From: an uncultured Granulosicoccaceae bacterium | GTDB lineage: Bacteria; Pseudomonadota; Gammaproteobacteria; Granulosicoccales; Granulosicoccaceae | Direction of reading: 5' to 3' | DNA: 64,000 nt | NCBI GenBank assembly: GCA_937930305.1 | Contig: CALGLE010000002.1 | Span: 186,001-250,000 of the forward strand | Position numbers and translations under genes: made by a program | In this document: positions 28,106 through 36,402 of the stretch, piece by piece | Layout of the letters: the number at the start of each line of letters is the position of its first letter | Position numbering within the stretch: the first letter of the stretch is position 1 | Notes under the pieces: generated by a model | Told to the model about the DNA's origin: nothing | What the model saw: the letters and a program-made list of their open reading frames with translations, nothing else | Databases searched by the model: none

Positions 28106-28711
28106 ATGACTAAATTATTCGGCTCTGCGCTGTTACTAACAGCGTACGTCCTGTTAATACCAGGGCTTACTCAGCCCATGTTGAGTGTGGTTGGCACCGT
28201 TGAGAAAGCGGATCTAATTGAAGTCGGTCGGAACATCATTAACAACAGTAACGGTGTGTCTTCCTTCGTGCGGCAGTTTGCCAATATGATGATTGAAGGC
28301 TTGGATACGCGTGGCGACATCACAGCCTTTGACAAGACGCAAAGTATTCTTGGCACAGCAACCGAGCTTTTCAACACAGGACATAAACCAGTCGCCGCTC
28401 TTATTGTTTTATTCAGCGTCGTTATCCCTGTTTTTAAAGGCTTATTAACACTTGGTACTTTGTTCCCTGTTAAACCCACTTGGCGAGCGCGTTTAAATTC
28501 GATCGCCAGCGCCATCAGCAAGTGGTCGATGGCGGATGTGTTTGTTGTGGCAATTTTTGTCGCGTTTTTAGCTGCAAATGGCATGGAAGGCAATAACGAT
28601 TTGGTGCATTTTGACGCCCAACTAGGGCCTGGTTTTTGGTTCTTTGTGTCCTTCTGCTTGTTGTCGATACTGGCCACTCAGCTAATAACCTGGCGTCACA
28701 AATCCACGTGA
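28106..28711 (+). CDS. PqiA-like (paraquat-inducible protein A) membrane protein
   Basis: From the ATG at 28106 the protein has 201 residues; an earlier frame start at 28046 lies inside the MFS gene. It has four membrane helices, with VVIPVFKGLLTLG, KWSMADVFVVAIFVAFLA and the closing GFWFFVSFCLLSIL, all of which match one half of a PqiA module. PqiA works with MCE proteins (PqiB) in lipid traffic across the envelope, but no MCE gene is nearby. It lacks the zinc-ribbon cysteines of full-length PqiA. Confidence 0.8.
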   Translation: MTKLFGSALLLTAYVLLIPGLTQPMLSVVGTVEKADLIEVGRNIINNSNGVSSFVRQFANMMIEGLDTRGDITAFDKTQSILGTATELFNTGHKPVAALIVLFSVVIPVFKGLLTLGTLFPVKPTWRARLNSIASAISKWSMADVFVVAIFVAFLAANGMEGNNDLVHFDAQLGPGFWFFVSFCLLSILATQLITWRHKST

Positions 28712-28788
28712 GCAATTGATAACGTTGATGAATTTTCGTGCGACTTAGCCGCTAACAGCGAACACCCGGCGAATCGAGCAACATCAAC

Positions 28789-29499
28789 GTGGCCCCATAT
28801 CTAAAGCCTTTGTCGCTAAGCAGCCTCACTCTGTGCGCCTTATTTCTTGTGGCCTGCGGGTCAAGTGGCGTGAACCCGATCACAGATGAGCCAGATGAGC
28901 CAAGTGCGGCGCTGCTAGAAATCGGCAACCCTGATAACGAGCCCGTGCCACCGGATAGCCAACCCAGCTCGCCCGATCCGTCCGATCTCGATCTCGATCT
29001 CGATGCTGCCCCTGCTCCTGCTCCTGCCCAGCCTTCGCTGCCCGAACCAGACAATAGTTTGTCATGTAGCGCCAGCGCGATAGAATTCGAAGCCACGTTT
29101 TTGCATTTAATGAACGAGGCGCGGGCTGTTCCGCGGCAATGTGGGAGCACCACCCACGATGCAGCACCCTCATTAAAATGGAACCAGCAGCTCTATTCTG
29201 CGGCCTTGTCGCACAGCATGGATATGACCACAAACGATTTTTTCGACCACACCGGTAGCGACAACCTGAATGTGCAAGACCGTGTTGACGCCACAGGCTA
29301 TGCATGGCAAGCCGTGGGCGAGAATATTGCGGCTGGCCAACGCTCGGCAGAAGAAGTCGTCAAGGGCTGGATAGACAGCCCAGGCCATTGCCGTAACATC
29401 ATGAATCCCGACTACGAAGACGTCGCTGTGACTTGCGTCAAAGATTCATCAGCCAAGTTTACTAACTATTGGACTAACGTATTCGGCGCTGAATTTTAG
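28789..29499 (+). CDS. CAP-domain (SCP/PR-1-like) lipoprotein
   Basis: A 236-residue protein with a GTG start and a lipoprotein signal ending LFLVACGSSG (Cys24). A disordered linker of about 70 residues follows, rich in Pro, Asp and Ala with DLDLDLD and APAPAPA runs. A CAP domain occupies about residues 100-236. It contains LMNEARAVPRQC, LYSAALSHSMDM, FFDHTGSD, VGENIAAGQ and GWIDSPGHCRNIMNPDY, the CAP signatures. The His and Glu of the CAP cleft are in place. The linker codons are simple hexanucleotide repeats. Bacterial CAP proteins are secreted and of mostly unknown function. Confidence 0.92.
   Translation: MAPYLKPLSLSSLTLCALFLVACGSSGVNPITDEPDEPSAALLEIGNPDNEPVPPDSQPSSPDPSDLDLDLDAAPAPAPAQPSLPEPDNSLSCSASAIEFEATFLHLMNEARAVPRQCGSTTHDAAPSLKWNQQLYSAALSHSMDMTTNDFFDHTGSDNLNVQDRVDATGYAWQAVGENIAAGQRSAEEVVKGWIDSPGHCRNIMNPDYEDVAVTCVKDSSAKFTNYWTNVFGAEF
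28984..29004 (+). repeat. Hexanucleotide repeat inside the CAP lipoprotein gene
   Basis: Three and a half copies of GATCTC encode the alternating Asp-Leu run of the linker. A CCTGCT-type repeat coding for Ala-Pro follows directly. Slippage in units of six keeps the frame and would change only linker length. Confidence 0.8.
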
Positions 29500-29580
29500 G
29501 CAAAGCCGCTGCAATGCCTTGCGCAACGAGATTCCATTCCCGACAATAGCGTGACGATCTGGCTGTTTGCGAGTTAGCAT

Positions 29581-29604
29581 CCCCAACACGATTCATGTTG
29601 TGGG
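29581..29604 (+). terminator. Possible weak terminator after the CAP gene
   Basis: CCCCAACA pairs with TGTTGTGGG across a seven-base loop, with one bulged T in the right arm. TTGCGTTTT follows, a poor U-tract. It lies 82 bases after the CAP gene stop. The hairpin is modest, so this is only a candidate. Confidence 0.3.
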
Positions 29605-29707
29605 TTGCGTTTTCGTGAACCTGCCCTGAGTCAAGTGGCCATCCCTTTGGGTAACATACTCCAAGGCATTGGCCAACTTCACGATTTATTGCGGAACACG
29701 TACCCCG

Positions 29708-30790
29708 ATGATAAGACGCGCATCACTTATTTCATCTCTCGCCACCGCAGCTGCGGTTGGCAGTCGAACCCTTCTTCTCGGCGCAGCAATTGCACTCAGC
29801 GCCTGCGAAACGATTTCATCCCAATCTACTGAACCTAACGCTGCCACCAATCCGAAGAAAACTGACGTCTTAACTGCGCAAGCACCCTCCCTAGAGGAAG
29901 TGGCACTGGATGATTTAGTACGTGCGCTGGTGCAATACCGAAACCCCATCACCACCACCCTTCAAGCTGGCTTGGACATGGCCAATGAAGATGAAAAGAG
30001 GCTTTTGGCTAAGCTCTCAGATATCGGCTATGGCTTACAACTGGTGGATGCAGATCAAGGTGCAAATTTGTTAAGCCACAATGTGGAAGACATTCCAAAC
30101 AGCGGCACACCCACACAACGGCACACACTAAAAATCGGTCGACTGGCATTAACTCGTGAATACGCCACCATCAATGAGAAAACTCGTCCCATCGGCCCGC
30201 TGAACGTGGCTGGCTCTCGGCGCAGAATTTCCTTAGATGATCAGCGTTTCGGTGAAGCCGTGGCAAATGATCGATTGGTCTCACGCATCGCGTTTTCATT
30301 CACAGAAGAAGTGGACGCGGACGATGCTCCGCGAATCTCGTTGTTGCAGTTACCCATGAACGCAACTGATCAAGCCGTGGGCGTGGGCACAAACACCAGC
30401 GGGCTAGAGGTGTCCAATGTTTTCTACGGCGATAACAACTTCGGCTCCTTGTTGGACGAGTACCAAGTGATCGAGACCATGAGTGTTATCTTTCCCAACG
30501 ACTCTATGCGATTGGGCAACATTGGCCGCTTAAAAATCGATGTGTTTTTGGGTGACTTCGATGAAGAGTCTGATTTAATTCGCGTGGTGGGATGCAGCAA
30601 CGGTAAAACCACGGTCAAAATTGGCAACGAAGGGCTAGCGTTGGGCCGAGCTGAACGCGTTACCCAAGAACTTCTTGCTCGCGGTGTAACCCGAGAGCAC
30701 ATATTGGACGAAGGCTGCTGGTCAGCTACTTCGGCCGGGGATCGCTTCCCAAGCCGTGGTGTTGTGTTGGAACTTTACAGGGACTCGTAA
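29708..30790 (+). CDS. Lipoprotein with divergent OmpA-like C-terminal domain (paralogue 1)
   Basis: From the ATG at 29708 this is a 360-residue lipoprotein with the signal ending AIALSAC. An upstream TTG at 29669 is less likely. A central domain (about residues 65-215) has LVRALVQY and DIGYGLQLVDADQG and recurs in the next gene. The last 110 residues look like an OmpA-like peptidoglycan-binding domain: SVIFPNDSMRL, then LIRVVGCSNGK, NEGLALGRAERVTQELLARG and a closing RGVVLEL. The N-x2-L-x2-RA-x2-V pattern is kept. The usual GHTD loop is replaced by GCSNG, and a second Cys (DEGCWS) may pair with it. It lies 3 bases before its paralogue. Confidence 0.7.
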   Translation: MIRRASLISSLATAAAVGSRTLLLGAAIALSACETISSQSTEPNAATNPKKTDVLTAQAPSLEEVALDDLVRALVQYRNPITTTLQAGLDMANEDEKRLLAKLSDIGYGLQLVDADQGANLLSHNVEDIPNSGTPTQRHTLKIGRLALTREYATINEKTRPIGPLNVAGSRRRISLDDQRFGEAVANDRLVSRIAFSFTEEVDADDAPRISLLQLPMNATDQAVGVGTNTSGLEVSNVFYGDNNFGSLLDEYQVIETMSVIFPNDSMRLGNIGRLKIDVFLGDFDEESDLIRVVGCSNGKTTVKIGNEGLALGRAERVTQELLARGVTREHILDEGCWSATSAGDRFPSRGVVLELYRDS

Positions 30791-30793
30791 GTA

Positions 30794-31900
30794 ATGAGGT
30801 ATTCACTATCACACAGTGCTCTGCTCGCTTGCAGTGCATTGGTGCTGGCTTCGGCTTGTACTACAACGCTTGAAAACGGCGGTGCCAATGGCGTTGCTCG
30901 AAGCGCTAACTCATCCGCTTTGACTCAAAGTGAAAAGAACCGCGATAGCAGCCGCTATCTACCTCGAATTGGGGGATCAGTGGACGCTATAAAAGTGTTA
31001 AGCACCGAGAAGTTAGAGAACCTCAGACTCATCTCGATTGATTTAGTGTCTGCACTGGTGCAATTGCCAGATGTCAATCCAACAGCGGTTACTTTGCAAG
31101 TCACACAACCTCAAACCGCCTTTGGCAATATGGTGGTTAGGGCCTTAGAAGACGCAGGTTACGGTTTACAGCGAGTCACTGCTGATCAAGGCTTACACTA
31201 CGTTCAGTATTCCGAACGTTTTGCCGAAACAGACGCAGGCCCCGTCATTGATTATGTTTTACGCGTGGGCAATGTCTCTCTTGACAGAGAATATATAGAA
31301 AACGACAACGGCGTATTCCCTTCATCGTTGATGCGGGTCGATGGGGTAGCCAATCCTGATTCCATTGAACTGAACGATTCGATATTTCAAGAACAAGGCG
31401 GTGATGGCGAAATTTTTGTGTCGGGGGTGCGCTCAGGTCAAAGCCTTGGTGAAATTCGGGAATTTAGCACCAACGAATACGATCGAACACCGCTAGAACA
31501 ACGCACTGAACGCTCGACTGAGTTACTGTCTGCTCGTCGTTCGGCCATAGCCAAGGTGGTAAGCCGTGAAGAACTCAAAGACTACACTCGGCTTCGGCGC
31601 ACCGTTTTAATATTTGATAACCCCGAGACTCGAATTATGGGTGCCGGTAACAAGCAAGCCGTGCGACTGCTGGTGCGCGAATACCAAGCGGGGGACATTT
31701 ATCAAATAGCCGCTTGTTCTGATGTCGATGGTTCCAATAATGAAAGCGTGCTTCGAGGCATTCGTGTGGTGGAAGAATTTCTAAGCTACGATATTCCAGT
31801 TGAAAGTGTCGTTAAGGCACCTTGCCGACAAACCAGTTTTCGCCATCAAGCAGACGACTCTCCAGTGGCGGTTGAAGTCGTTCATCATCGCGCACGCTAG
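30794..31900 (+). CDS. Lipoprotein with degenerate OmpA-like C-terminal domain (paralogue 2)
   Basis: A 368-residue lipoprotein with signal ending LASACTTT. It shares the central domain of the upstream gene (LVSALVQL, DAGYGLQRVTADQG, then LDREY). The C-terminal region also follows the OmpA-like order (TVLIFDNPETRIM, IYQIAACSDVDG, RGIRVVEEFLS). Here the RA pair of the binding site is lost, while the two cysteines (AACSD and APCRQ) are kept in the same places. The two genes therefore arose by tandem duplication and diverged. They may form a heteromer at the outer membrane. No family name is known to me. Confidence 0.7.
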   Translation: MRYSLSHSALLACSALVLASACTTTLENGGANGVARSANSSALTQSEKNRDSSRYLPRIGGSVDAIKVLSTEKLENLRLISIDLVSALVQLPDVNPTAVTLQVTQPQTAFGNMVVRALEDAGYGLQRVTADQGLHYVQYSERFAETDAGPVIDYVLRVGNVSLDREYIENDNGVFPSSLMRVDGVANPDSIELNDSIFQEQGGDGEIFVSGVRSGQSLGEIREFSTNEYDRTPLEQRTERSTELLSARRSAIAKVVSREELKDYTRLRRTVLIFDNPETRIMGAGNKQAVRLLVREYQAGDIYQIAACSDVDGSNNESVLRGIRVVEEFLSYDIPVESVVKAPCRQTSFRHQADDSPVAVEVVHHRAR

Positions 31901-31945
31901 CTACACCATTTAGTTGGTTAAACACATCTAATTCGAGCCATTTGC

Positions 31946-33001
31946 ATGCCTTTAACACACAAAAAGCTTCGCAAACATCTCATGCGCGTAGCCACCGTTC
32001 TCATCTTGTCTCAAATGCTGGCAGCACCCGCTTGGAGTCAAGCCACAATCAATTCGCCCACGCTAACTGAAATTCAGGAGCGCGGCCGAGTGGTGTGTGG
32101 GGTTAATGCAGAATTAGCCGGCTTCTCTACAGCGAATAGTTTGGGCGAATACGCAGGTCTTGATGTTGATTTATGCCGTGCTTTATCAGCCGCTATTTTT
32201 GGGGACGCAGAAAAAACCGAATACGTGCCCACCACCGCTACCGATCGATTTGAAGAACTGACGGATTCAAAATTCGATGTGTTAATTCGAAACACCACCT
32301 GGACATTGGATCGCAATGCCTCACATGGCGAATTCACTGGTGTGAACTACTATGACGGTCAAGGCTTTATGGTTTGGAAGCGATCTAAAATTCGCAGTGC
32401 GCTTGAATTGGACAACATTTCCCTATGCGTTAGCCGCGGCACCACTCACGAGCTAAACTCAAGCGAATATTTCACTGCCAACAAACTTCGCTATTCGCCT
32501 GTTTTCTTTGATGATGAAGCCTTAGCATTTGCCGCTTACACTAACGGAGAATGCGACGCTTTAACCACCGACCGATCCGCGCTTGCTGCAACTCGCGCCA
32601 CCCAGTCGGATCCAGAAGCTCATCGCATTTTAAGTGAAGTGATTTCCAAAGAGCCCCTAGGGCCAATCGTAAGACCCAATGATTCGGGCTGGGCCAATGT
32701 GGTGCGCTGGTCATTAAACTGCATGATCAATGCTGAAGAAATCGGTGTTACCAGTGCGAATGTCGATGACATTGAAAATAACTCCAGGCCCAGCGCCAAA
32801 CGCTTGGCTGGTCTAGAAGGTGATTTTGGCACCAAGCTCGGTTTAAATAACTCTTGGTGTGCGGACATAATTCGCCAAGTAGGCAACTACGCAGAGTCCT
32901 ATGAACGCAATGTGGGACTGGACTCACCGCTGGAACTCAAGCGCGGTATCAATAGCCTTTGGACCAACGGCGGCTTGATCTACGCACCACCGATACGTTA
33001 G
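31946..33001 (+). CDS. AapJ-like amino-acid ABC transporter substrate-binding protein (orphan)
   Basis: A 351-residue protein with a signal peptide (cut near WSQA) and the periplasmic binding fold of the general L-amino acid binder AapJ. Family segments seen are IQERGRVVCGVNAELAGFS, YAGLDVDLCRALSAAIFGD, IRNTTWTLDRNA and VYYxGQGF-like NYYDGQGFMVW. It keeps the cysteines expected in AapJ (GVVCGV, LCRALS). No permease or ATPase gene of an Aap system is in the window. It may serve a distant transporter or act as a sensor domain protein. It follows the two lipoprotein genes after 45 bases and could share their transcript. Confidence 0.88.
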   Translation: MPLTHKKLRKHLMRVATVLILSQMLAAPAWSQATINSPTLTEIQERGRVVCGVNAELAGFSTANSLGEYAGLDVDLCRALSAAIFGDAEKTEYVPTTATDRFEELTDSKFDVLIRNTTWTLDRNASHGEFTGVNYYDGQGFMVWKRSKIRSALELDNISLCVSRGTTHELNSSEYFTANKLRYSPVFFDDEALAFAAYTNGECDALTTDRSALAATRATQSDPEAHRILSEVISKEPLGPIVRPNDSGWANVVRWSLNCMINAEEIGVTSANVDDIENNSRPSAKRLAGLEGDFGTKLGLNNSWCADIIRQVGNYAESYERNVGLDSPLELKRGINSLWTNGGLIYAPPIR

Positions 33002-33013
33002 CGTAGCGCGGTA

Positions 33014-33601
33014 ATGAAACCGCTTATACCGCCAGCCGATACCCTCAACTGGGAAACCCACCAAGTTGACACCGTGTACGATAATCCGTGGATAACCGTT
33101 ACACACCGGCAAGTCACAGCCCCCACGGGAAATCCTGGCATCTATGGCATGGTGCATTTCAAGAATCTGGCGCTGGGCATCGTGCCAATCGATCAAGATG
33201 GCAATACCTGGTTGGTAGGGCAACAGCGTTACACGCTTAACCAATACGCTTGGGAGATCCCAGAAGGCGGTGGTTTAAGAGAGGTTGACCCGCTGCTCTC
33301 AGCACAACGCGAATTGCGCGAAGAGACTGGGATAAGCGCACAGCATTGGACCCCACTGCTCACTCTTCATACCTCTAACTCGGTGACCGATGAAGTGGCA
33401 CATGCGTTTATTGCGCAAGAATTAAGTTTTGGCCAGCAAGACCACGACGATACCGAACAACTGGCTATTATTAAATTACCTTTAAGCGAAGCGGTAGAGC
33501 GGGTGATGGACGGAGAAATCACCGACGCGTTAGCGATGGCAAGCCTACTCAAAGCACAGAGAATGCTGGATATCGGGGCTCTAAAACTCAGCGCAGACTA
33601 G
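33014..33601 (+). CDS. Nudix hydrolase, ADP-ribose pyrophosphatase-like
   Basis: A 195-residue protein with the Nudix box GGGLREVDPLLSAQRELREE followed by TGI. The REL-x-EE-x-G part that binds metal is intact. The first glutamate of the consensus (G-x5-E) is replaced by Val. WEIPEGGG before the box is typical of ADP-ribose-type members. It probably cleaves a nucleoside diphosphate-sugar or ADP-ribose, using divalent metal. Its TAG stop shares the palindrome CTAG with the stop of the convergent gene. Confidence 0.88.
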   Translation: MKPLIPPADTLNWETHQVDTVYDNPWITVTHRQVTAPTGNPGIYGMVHFKNLALGIVPIDQDGNTWLVGQQRYTLNQYAWEIPEGGGLREVDPLLSAQRELREETGISAQHWTPLLTLHTSNSVTDEVAHAFIAQELSFGQQDHDDTEQLAIIKLPLSEAVERVMDGEITDALAMASLLKAQRMLDIGALKLSAD

Positions 33602-35382
33602 TTGTCCCGCTCATCATCATGATCGTCGTCACCCATCATGCGATCGTACTGATCATCGTCGAAGTCATCAAAATGATCTAGACCAGTCAAGTCTTCATCT
33701 TCCGGATGTATGACTCGATCGTGTGGGTCTTCTACCTGTGTGTTGTCAGCATCCGCATCCCTTAGCGCCTCCCCCAGGTCAATATCCGTATCGTCGTCCA
33801 GAGCAATGTTAACGCCAACGTCGTCCGCGTCTAACGAATCGATCAAGCCAAAATCTTCATCGCTCTCACTCTCGTATGCAGACTCGTGGGTAGGTTCATC
33901 AGCTGGTTCTGATTGTCGCGATTCCGAAAAAGTCTCACGCTTATCCTGATCACGCCTGTCAGCAAGGTTGTGGCTGGTCTCGGCGACACGACCGGAGCGA
34001 CGCTCATCGCTGCGACCCAGCTTAGAAACCGAACTGTTTGCATTGTTTTCTTCTTCATCCGGCCAATTACCGGGTGGGCGTTGTGCGCCAGCAATTTCTT
34101 CCGATTCGTCCCATTCGTACGGATTTTGTGTCACCAGCGTTATTTGGCGCAGCATACTAATGGGCAACGCTAAGAAAAAGATCCAGTACAACTCTCTGTT
34201 GACCAAAAAGCGCGCCTCAGAAAAATTACTGATCAGGTAAGCGATGACAAACGCCAACACGAACAAGACGCCTACCTGCTGACGCTCATACTGACAATAA
34301 AATATTTCTATCAGTTGCTGAACGACCATGAGTAACGCGATAACAGATAACGGCAACCCAACCTCAGAAGCCACCTGTAAGAAGCCGTTATGGGCGTGAT
34401 ACACCACCCAGGTAAAGTCGGTAAATTTTTGCTGTATCCAAATGCTTTCATCGTTCGGAAACCACAATGCGCCATAGCCATAACCCATCAGCGGCTCTTT
34501 CATTATGAGCTTCCAGGTTTGCGCCCAAACCTCGCCCCGGCCAGTTAAGTCTCCCGATCGACCCAACAACTCAGCCGTATCGATGTTGGTGATAACAAGG
34601 CCCACCAAGCCGATGAACAGCACAGCCATAACCGTCATGCGAGCAAAACCTAACTGAAAGCGAAAGGCCAAATACAAGTACAACGACAATGAGCCAGCGA
34701 CCACCATCGCCAGTAACGAAGTGGCCGAATCACTCATAAGCAATACAAATAGGGATATCAGGGCAAACACGTAACACAGCATGCGTTTCATGAATCCGCC
34801 CGCCGAGTCACTGAGCGTTAGGAACAATAAGACACTGACGGCAGACCAAAACCCCAGGGAATTTTTGGAATTAACGATGCCTCTCCAAACCAACTGGCCC
34901 TCGTAATTCTCAATGCCTAGTTCGGGAAGGCCAAAAGCTGCGAGCAAGCTCGCCACCATGATGAAGCCCAAGACTCCCGCCGATATTCTCAAAATGGTGA
35001 GCAGCGGAACCATAAACCCCAAATAGATTGCCACCACTGAACTGCCCAACAGATGCACGGTGCGTTCAGCCGATAAAGCCGCATCGACAGACCAGCCTAC
35101 CGACGCTATGGTGCCCAGCAGCAAGATGACGAGCAGAATACGATAGCGCACCATCCATGAGATCCAATTGATCCCTTGGCTGAACATCAGACCAAGAAAA
35201 CTCAGCATGTACAGCAGCAGCCACAGTATTGACGCTGTGACGATTCCGAGTTGCGGCGCGAAGTGCAAAACCAAGGAATGCAAGGCACTGGTTCCAACCA
35301 ATACGGTTAGCACCAGAACCACCCACGCGAATACGGAACCACGAGTTGCTGTGGCGGGTTGAGAGTATGTGGCTACGCGCAC
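33598..35382 (-). CDS. O-antigen ligase/polymerase (WaaL/Wzy_C family) with acidic C-terminal tail
   Basis: A 594-residue protein; the first 425 or so residues form about ten to twelve membrane helices. The Wzy_C region has DLTGRGEVWAQTWKLI (Arg) and a periplasmic loop with YHAHNGFLQVASEVGLPL (His), both catalytic in the family. It likely transfers or polymerises an undecaprenyl-linked glycan on the periplasmic side. After the helices comes a tail of about 165 residues that is mostly Asp, Glu, Ser and Arg and predicted disordered (for example DADADNTQVED and DDFDDDQYDRMMGDDD). Such a tail is unusual. The start is a GTG at 35382 with no good ribosome site, so the true start is uncertain. Confidence 0.85.
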   Translation of the reverse strand: MRVATYSQPATATRGSVFAWVVLVLTVLVGTSALHSLVLHFAPQLGIVTASILWLLLYMLSFLGLMFSQGINWISWMVRYRILLVILLLGTIASVGWSVDAALSAERTVHLLGSSVVAIYLGFMVPLLTILRISAGVLGFIMVASLLAAFGLPELGIENYEGQLVWRGIVNSKNSLGFWSAVSVLLFLTLSDSAGGFMKRMLCYVFALISLFVLLMSDSATSLLAMVVAGSLSLYLYLAFRFQLGFARMTVMAVLFIGLVGLVITNIDTAELLGRSGDLTGRGEVWAQTWKLIMKEPLMGYGYGALWFPNDESIWIQQKFTDFTWVVYHAHNGFLQVASEVGLPLSVIALLMVVQQLIEIFYCQYERQQVGVLFVLAFVIAYLISNFSEARFLVNRELYWIFFLALPISMLRQITLVTQNPYEWDESEEIAGAQRPPGNWPDEEENNANSSVSKLGRSDERRSGRVAETSHNLADRRDQDKRETFSESRQSEPADEPTHESAYESESDEDFGLIDSLDADDVGVNIALDDDTDIDLGEALRDADADNTQVEDPHDRVIHPEDEDLTGLDHFDDFDDDQYDRMMGDDDHDDERDN

Positions 35383-35556
35383 CGGGTTGTGCGCCCTAGG
35401 CAGGTTGAATAACTAAACGGCATGTCGGTAATAATAGACAAAGGTAAAGTGGTGCGCCGGGGAAAAGGTGAGTTAAGTTTACTCTTGTTATCACCGCGCC
35501 TCAGCCTCCTCTACGAACTCCACTAGCCAGTATATTGGCGGCGATCAGACCAAGGA

Positions 35557-36402
35557 CTAAAACCCGTGACTTTGTACTTGCGACCCACGAGTGAATTCCA
35601 CCGAGTCGGCAGCGATTTGGCTGATAGTGAAGCCCCCATCCACCACCGAGCCCAAATCGTATCGAACACCATTTTCGGTCATTAAGAATGCAGGTTCTGA
35701 TGTAACAATCGCCACAATACGATCGTTGTAAATAAATCCGTCGTGCGCAGCCACCGGGCTGGGCGCTCTGGATGCGCCCTCAGACAATCCAGTTACCACC
35801 TCAACAGAGGCGTTAACGCCATCATCGTCTTGCTGGTTTGGCGGGGCTTTTAGAATAATAGCCAACGATAAACCCAGCACTGCAACAGCCGTCAAACCAG
35901 TCATAGCCACTTTGCTGTTGGCCCACCTGGGCAAACTCGAAGCAGCCGCACCAGCCAAAGCCGTATTCTCTGATAATGAACCGCGGTTCGGTACACCATG
36001 AGCCTGCGCATCTTGGACAGAAGGTTCTTTGCGAATTTCTAGTTCAGTTGCCCCGATACGAATGGGGGTGTTGATTTGCACTGCACTTGAGTCACCTGGC
36101 AGTAAACGTTGCTCATGAACCTCTGCAAAGCCTTGTTCAACCCGTAAAGTTAAACCATCGTTTCCGTGATTAAGCACCACGCGCATGAGGCGTTCAGGCA
36201 GCACGTCCCGGCTAGCCGAGGCTGAACGTAAGTCAGCTGAGGCATCAGCTCGAAGCAATTGATGCCACATCTCAGCACAGCCAATGAAAAACTGCGAATC
36301 TAATGTGGTACCAATGGATATGTCACCCAACGGAACAGAATGATAAGCGCCTGCTTTTAACCCAGCGTTAACATAGATTTGATAACTCGACGAATTCATC
36401 AT
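35557..36402 (-). CDS. SctD-like (YscD/HrpQ) type III secretion inner-ring protein, orphan
   Basis: A 281-residue protein with the SctD layout: a cytoplasmic FHA-like domain (about residues 1-125), one membrane helix (165-186) and a short periplasmic part. The periplasmic end (LMTENGVRYDLGSVVDGG then FTISQIAADSVEFTRG) matches the ring-building motif that follows the membrane helix in SctD. It is shorter than SctD of complete systems (about 350-420 residues) because only one periplasmic repeat is present. The start overlaps the SctC-like gene as ATGA. No other type III or flagellar export genes are in the window. Assignment is by motif and context, and function is unknown. Confidence 0.7.
   Translation of the reverse strand: MMNSSSYQIYVNAGLKAGAYHSVPLGDISIGTTLDSQFFIGCAEMWHQLLRADASADLRSASASRDVLPERLMRVVLNHGNDGLTLRVEQGFAEVHEQRLLPGDSSAVQINTPIRIGATELEIRKEPSVQDAQAHGVPNRGSLSENTALAGAAASSLPRWANSKVAMTGLTAVAVLGLSLAIILKAPPNQQDDDGVNASVEVVTGLSEGASRAPSPVAAHDGFIYNDRIVAIVTSEPAFLMTENGVRYDLGSVVDGGFTISQIAADSVEFTRGSQVQSHGF

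Noticed and set aside
28171-28677. Minus-strand frame of 168 residues opposite the PqiA-like gene
   Set aside because: The plus-strand frame has clear membrane helices and PqiA motifs; the antisense frame has none.
35383-35556. Possible hairpin GGTGA...TCACC between the ligase and SctD-like genes
   Set aside because: The stem is five pairs with a long loop and no T-tract; not convincing as a terminator.
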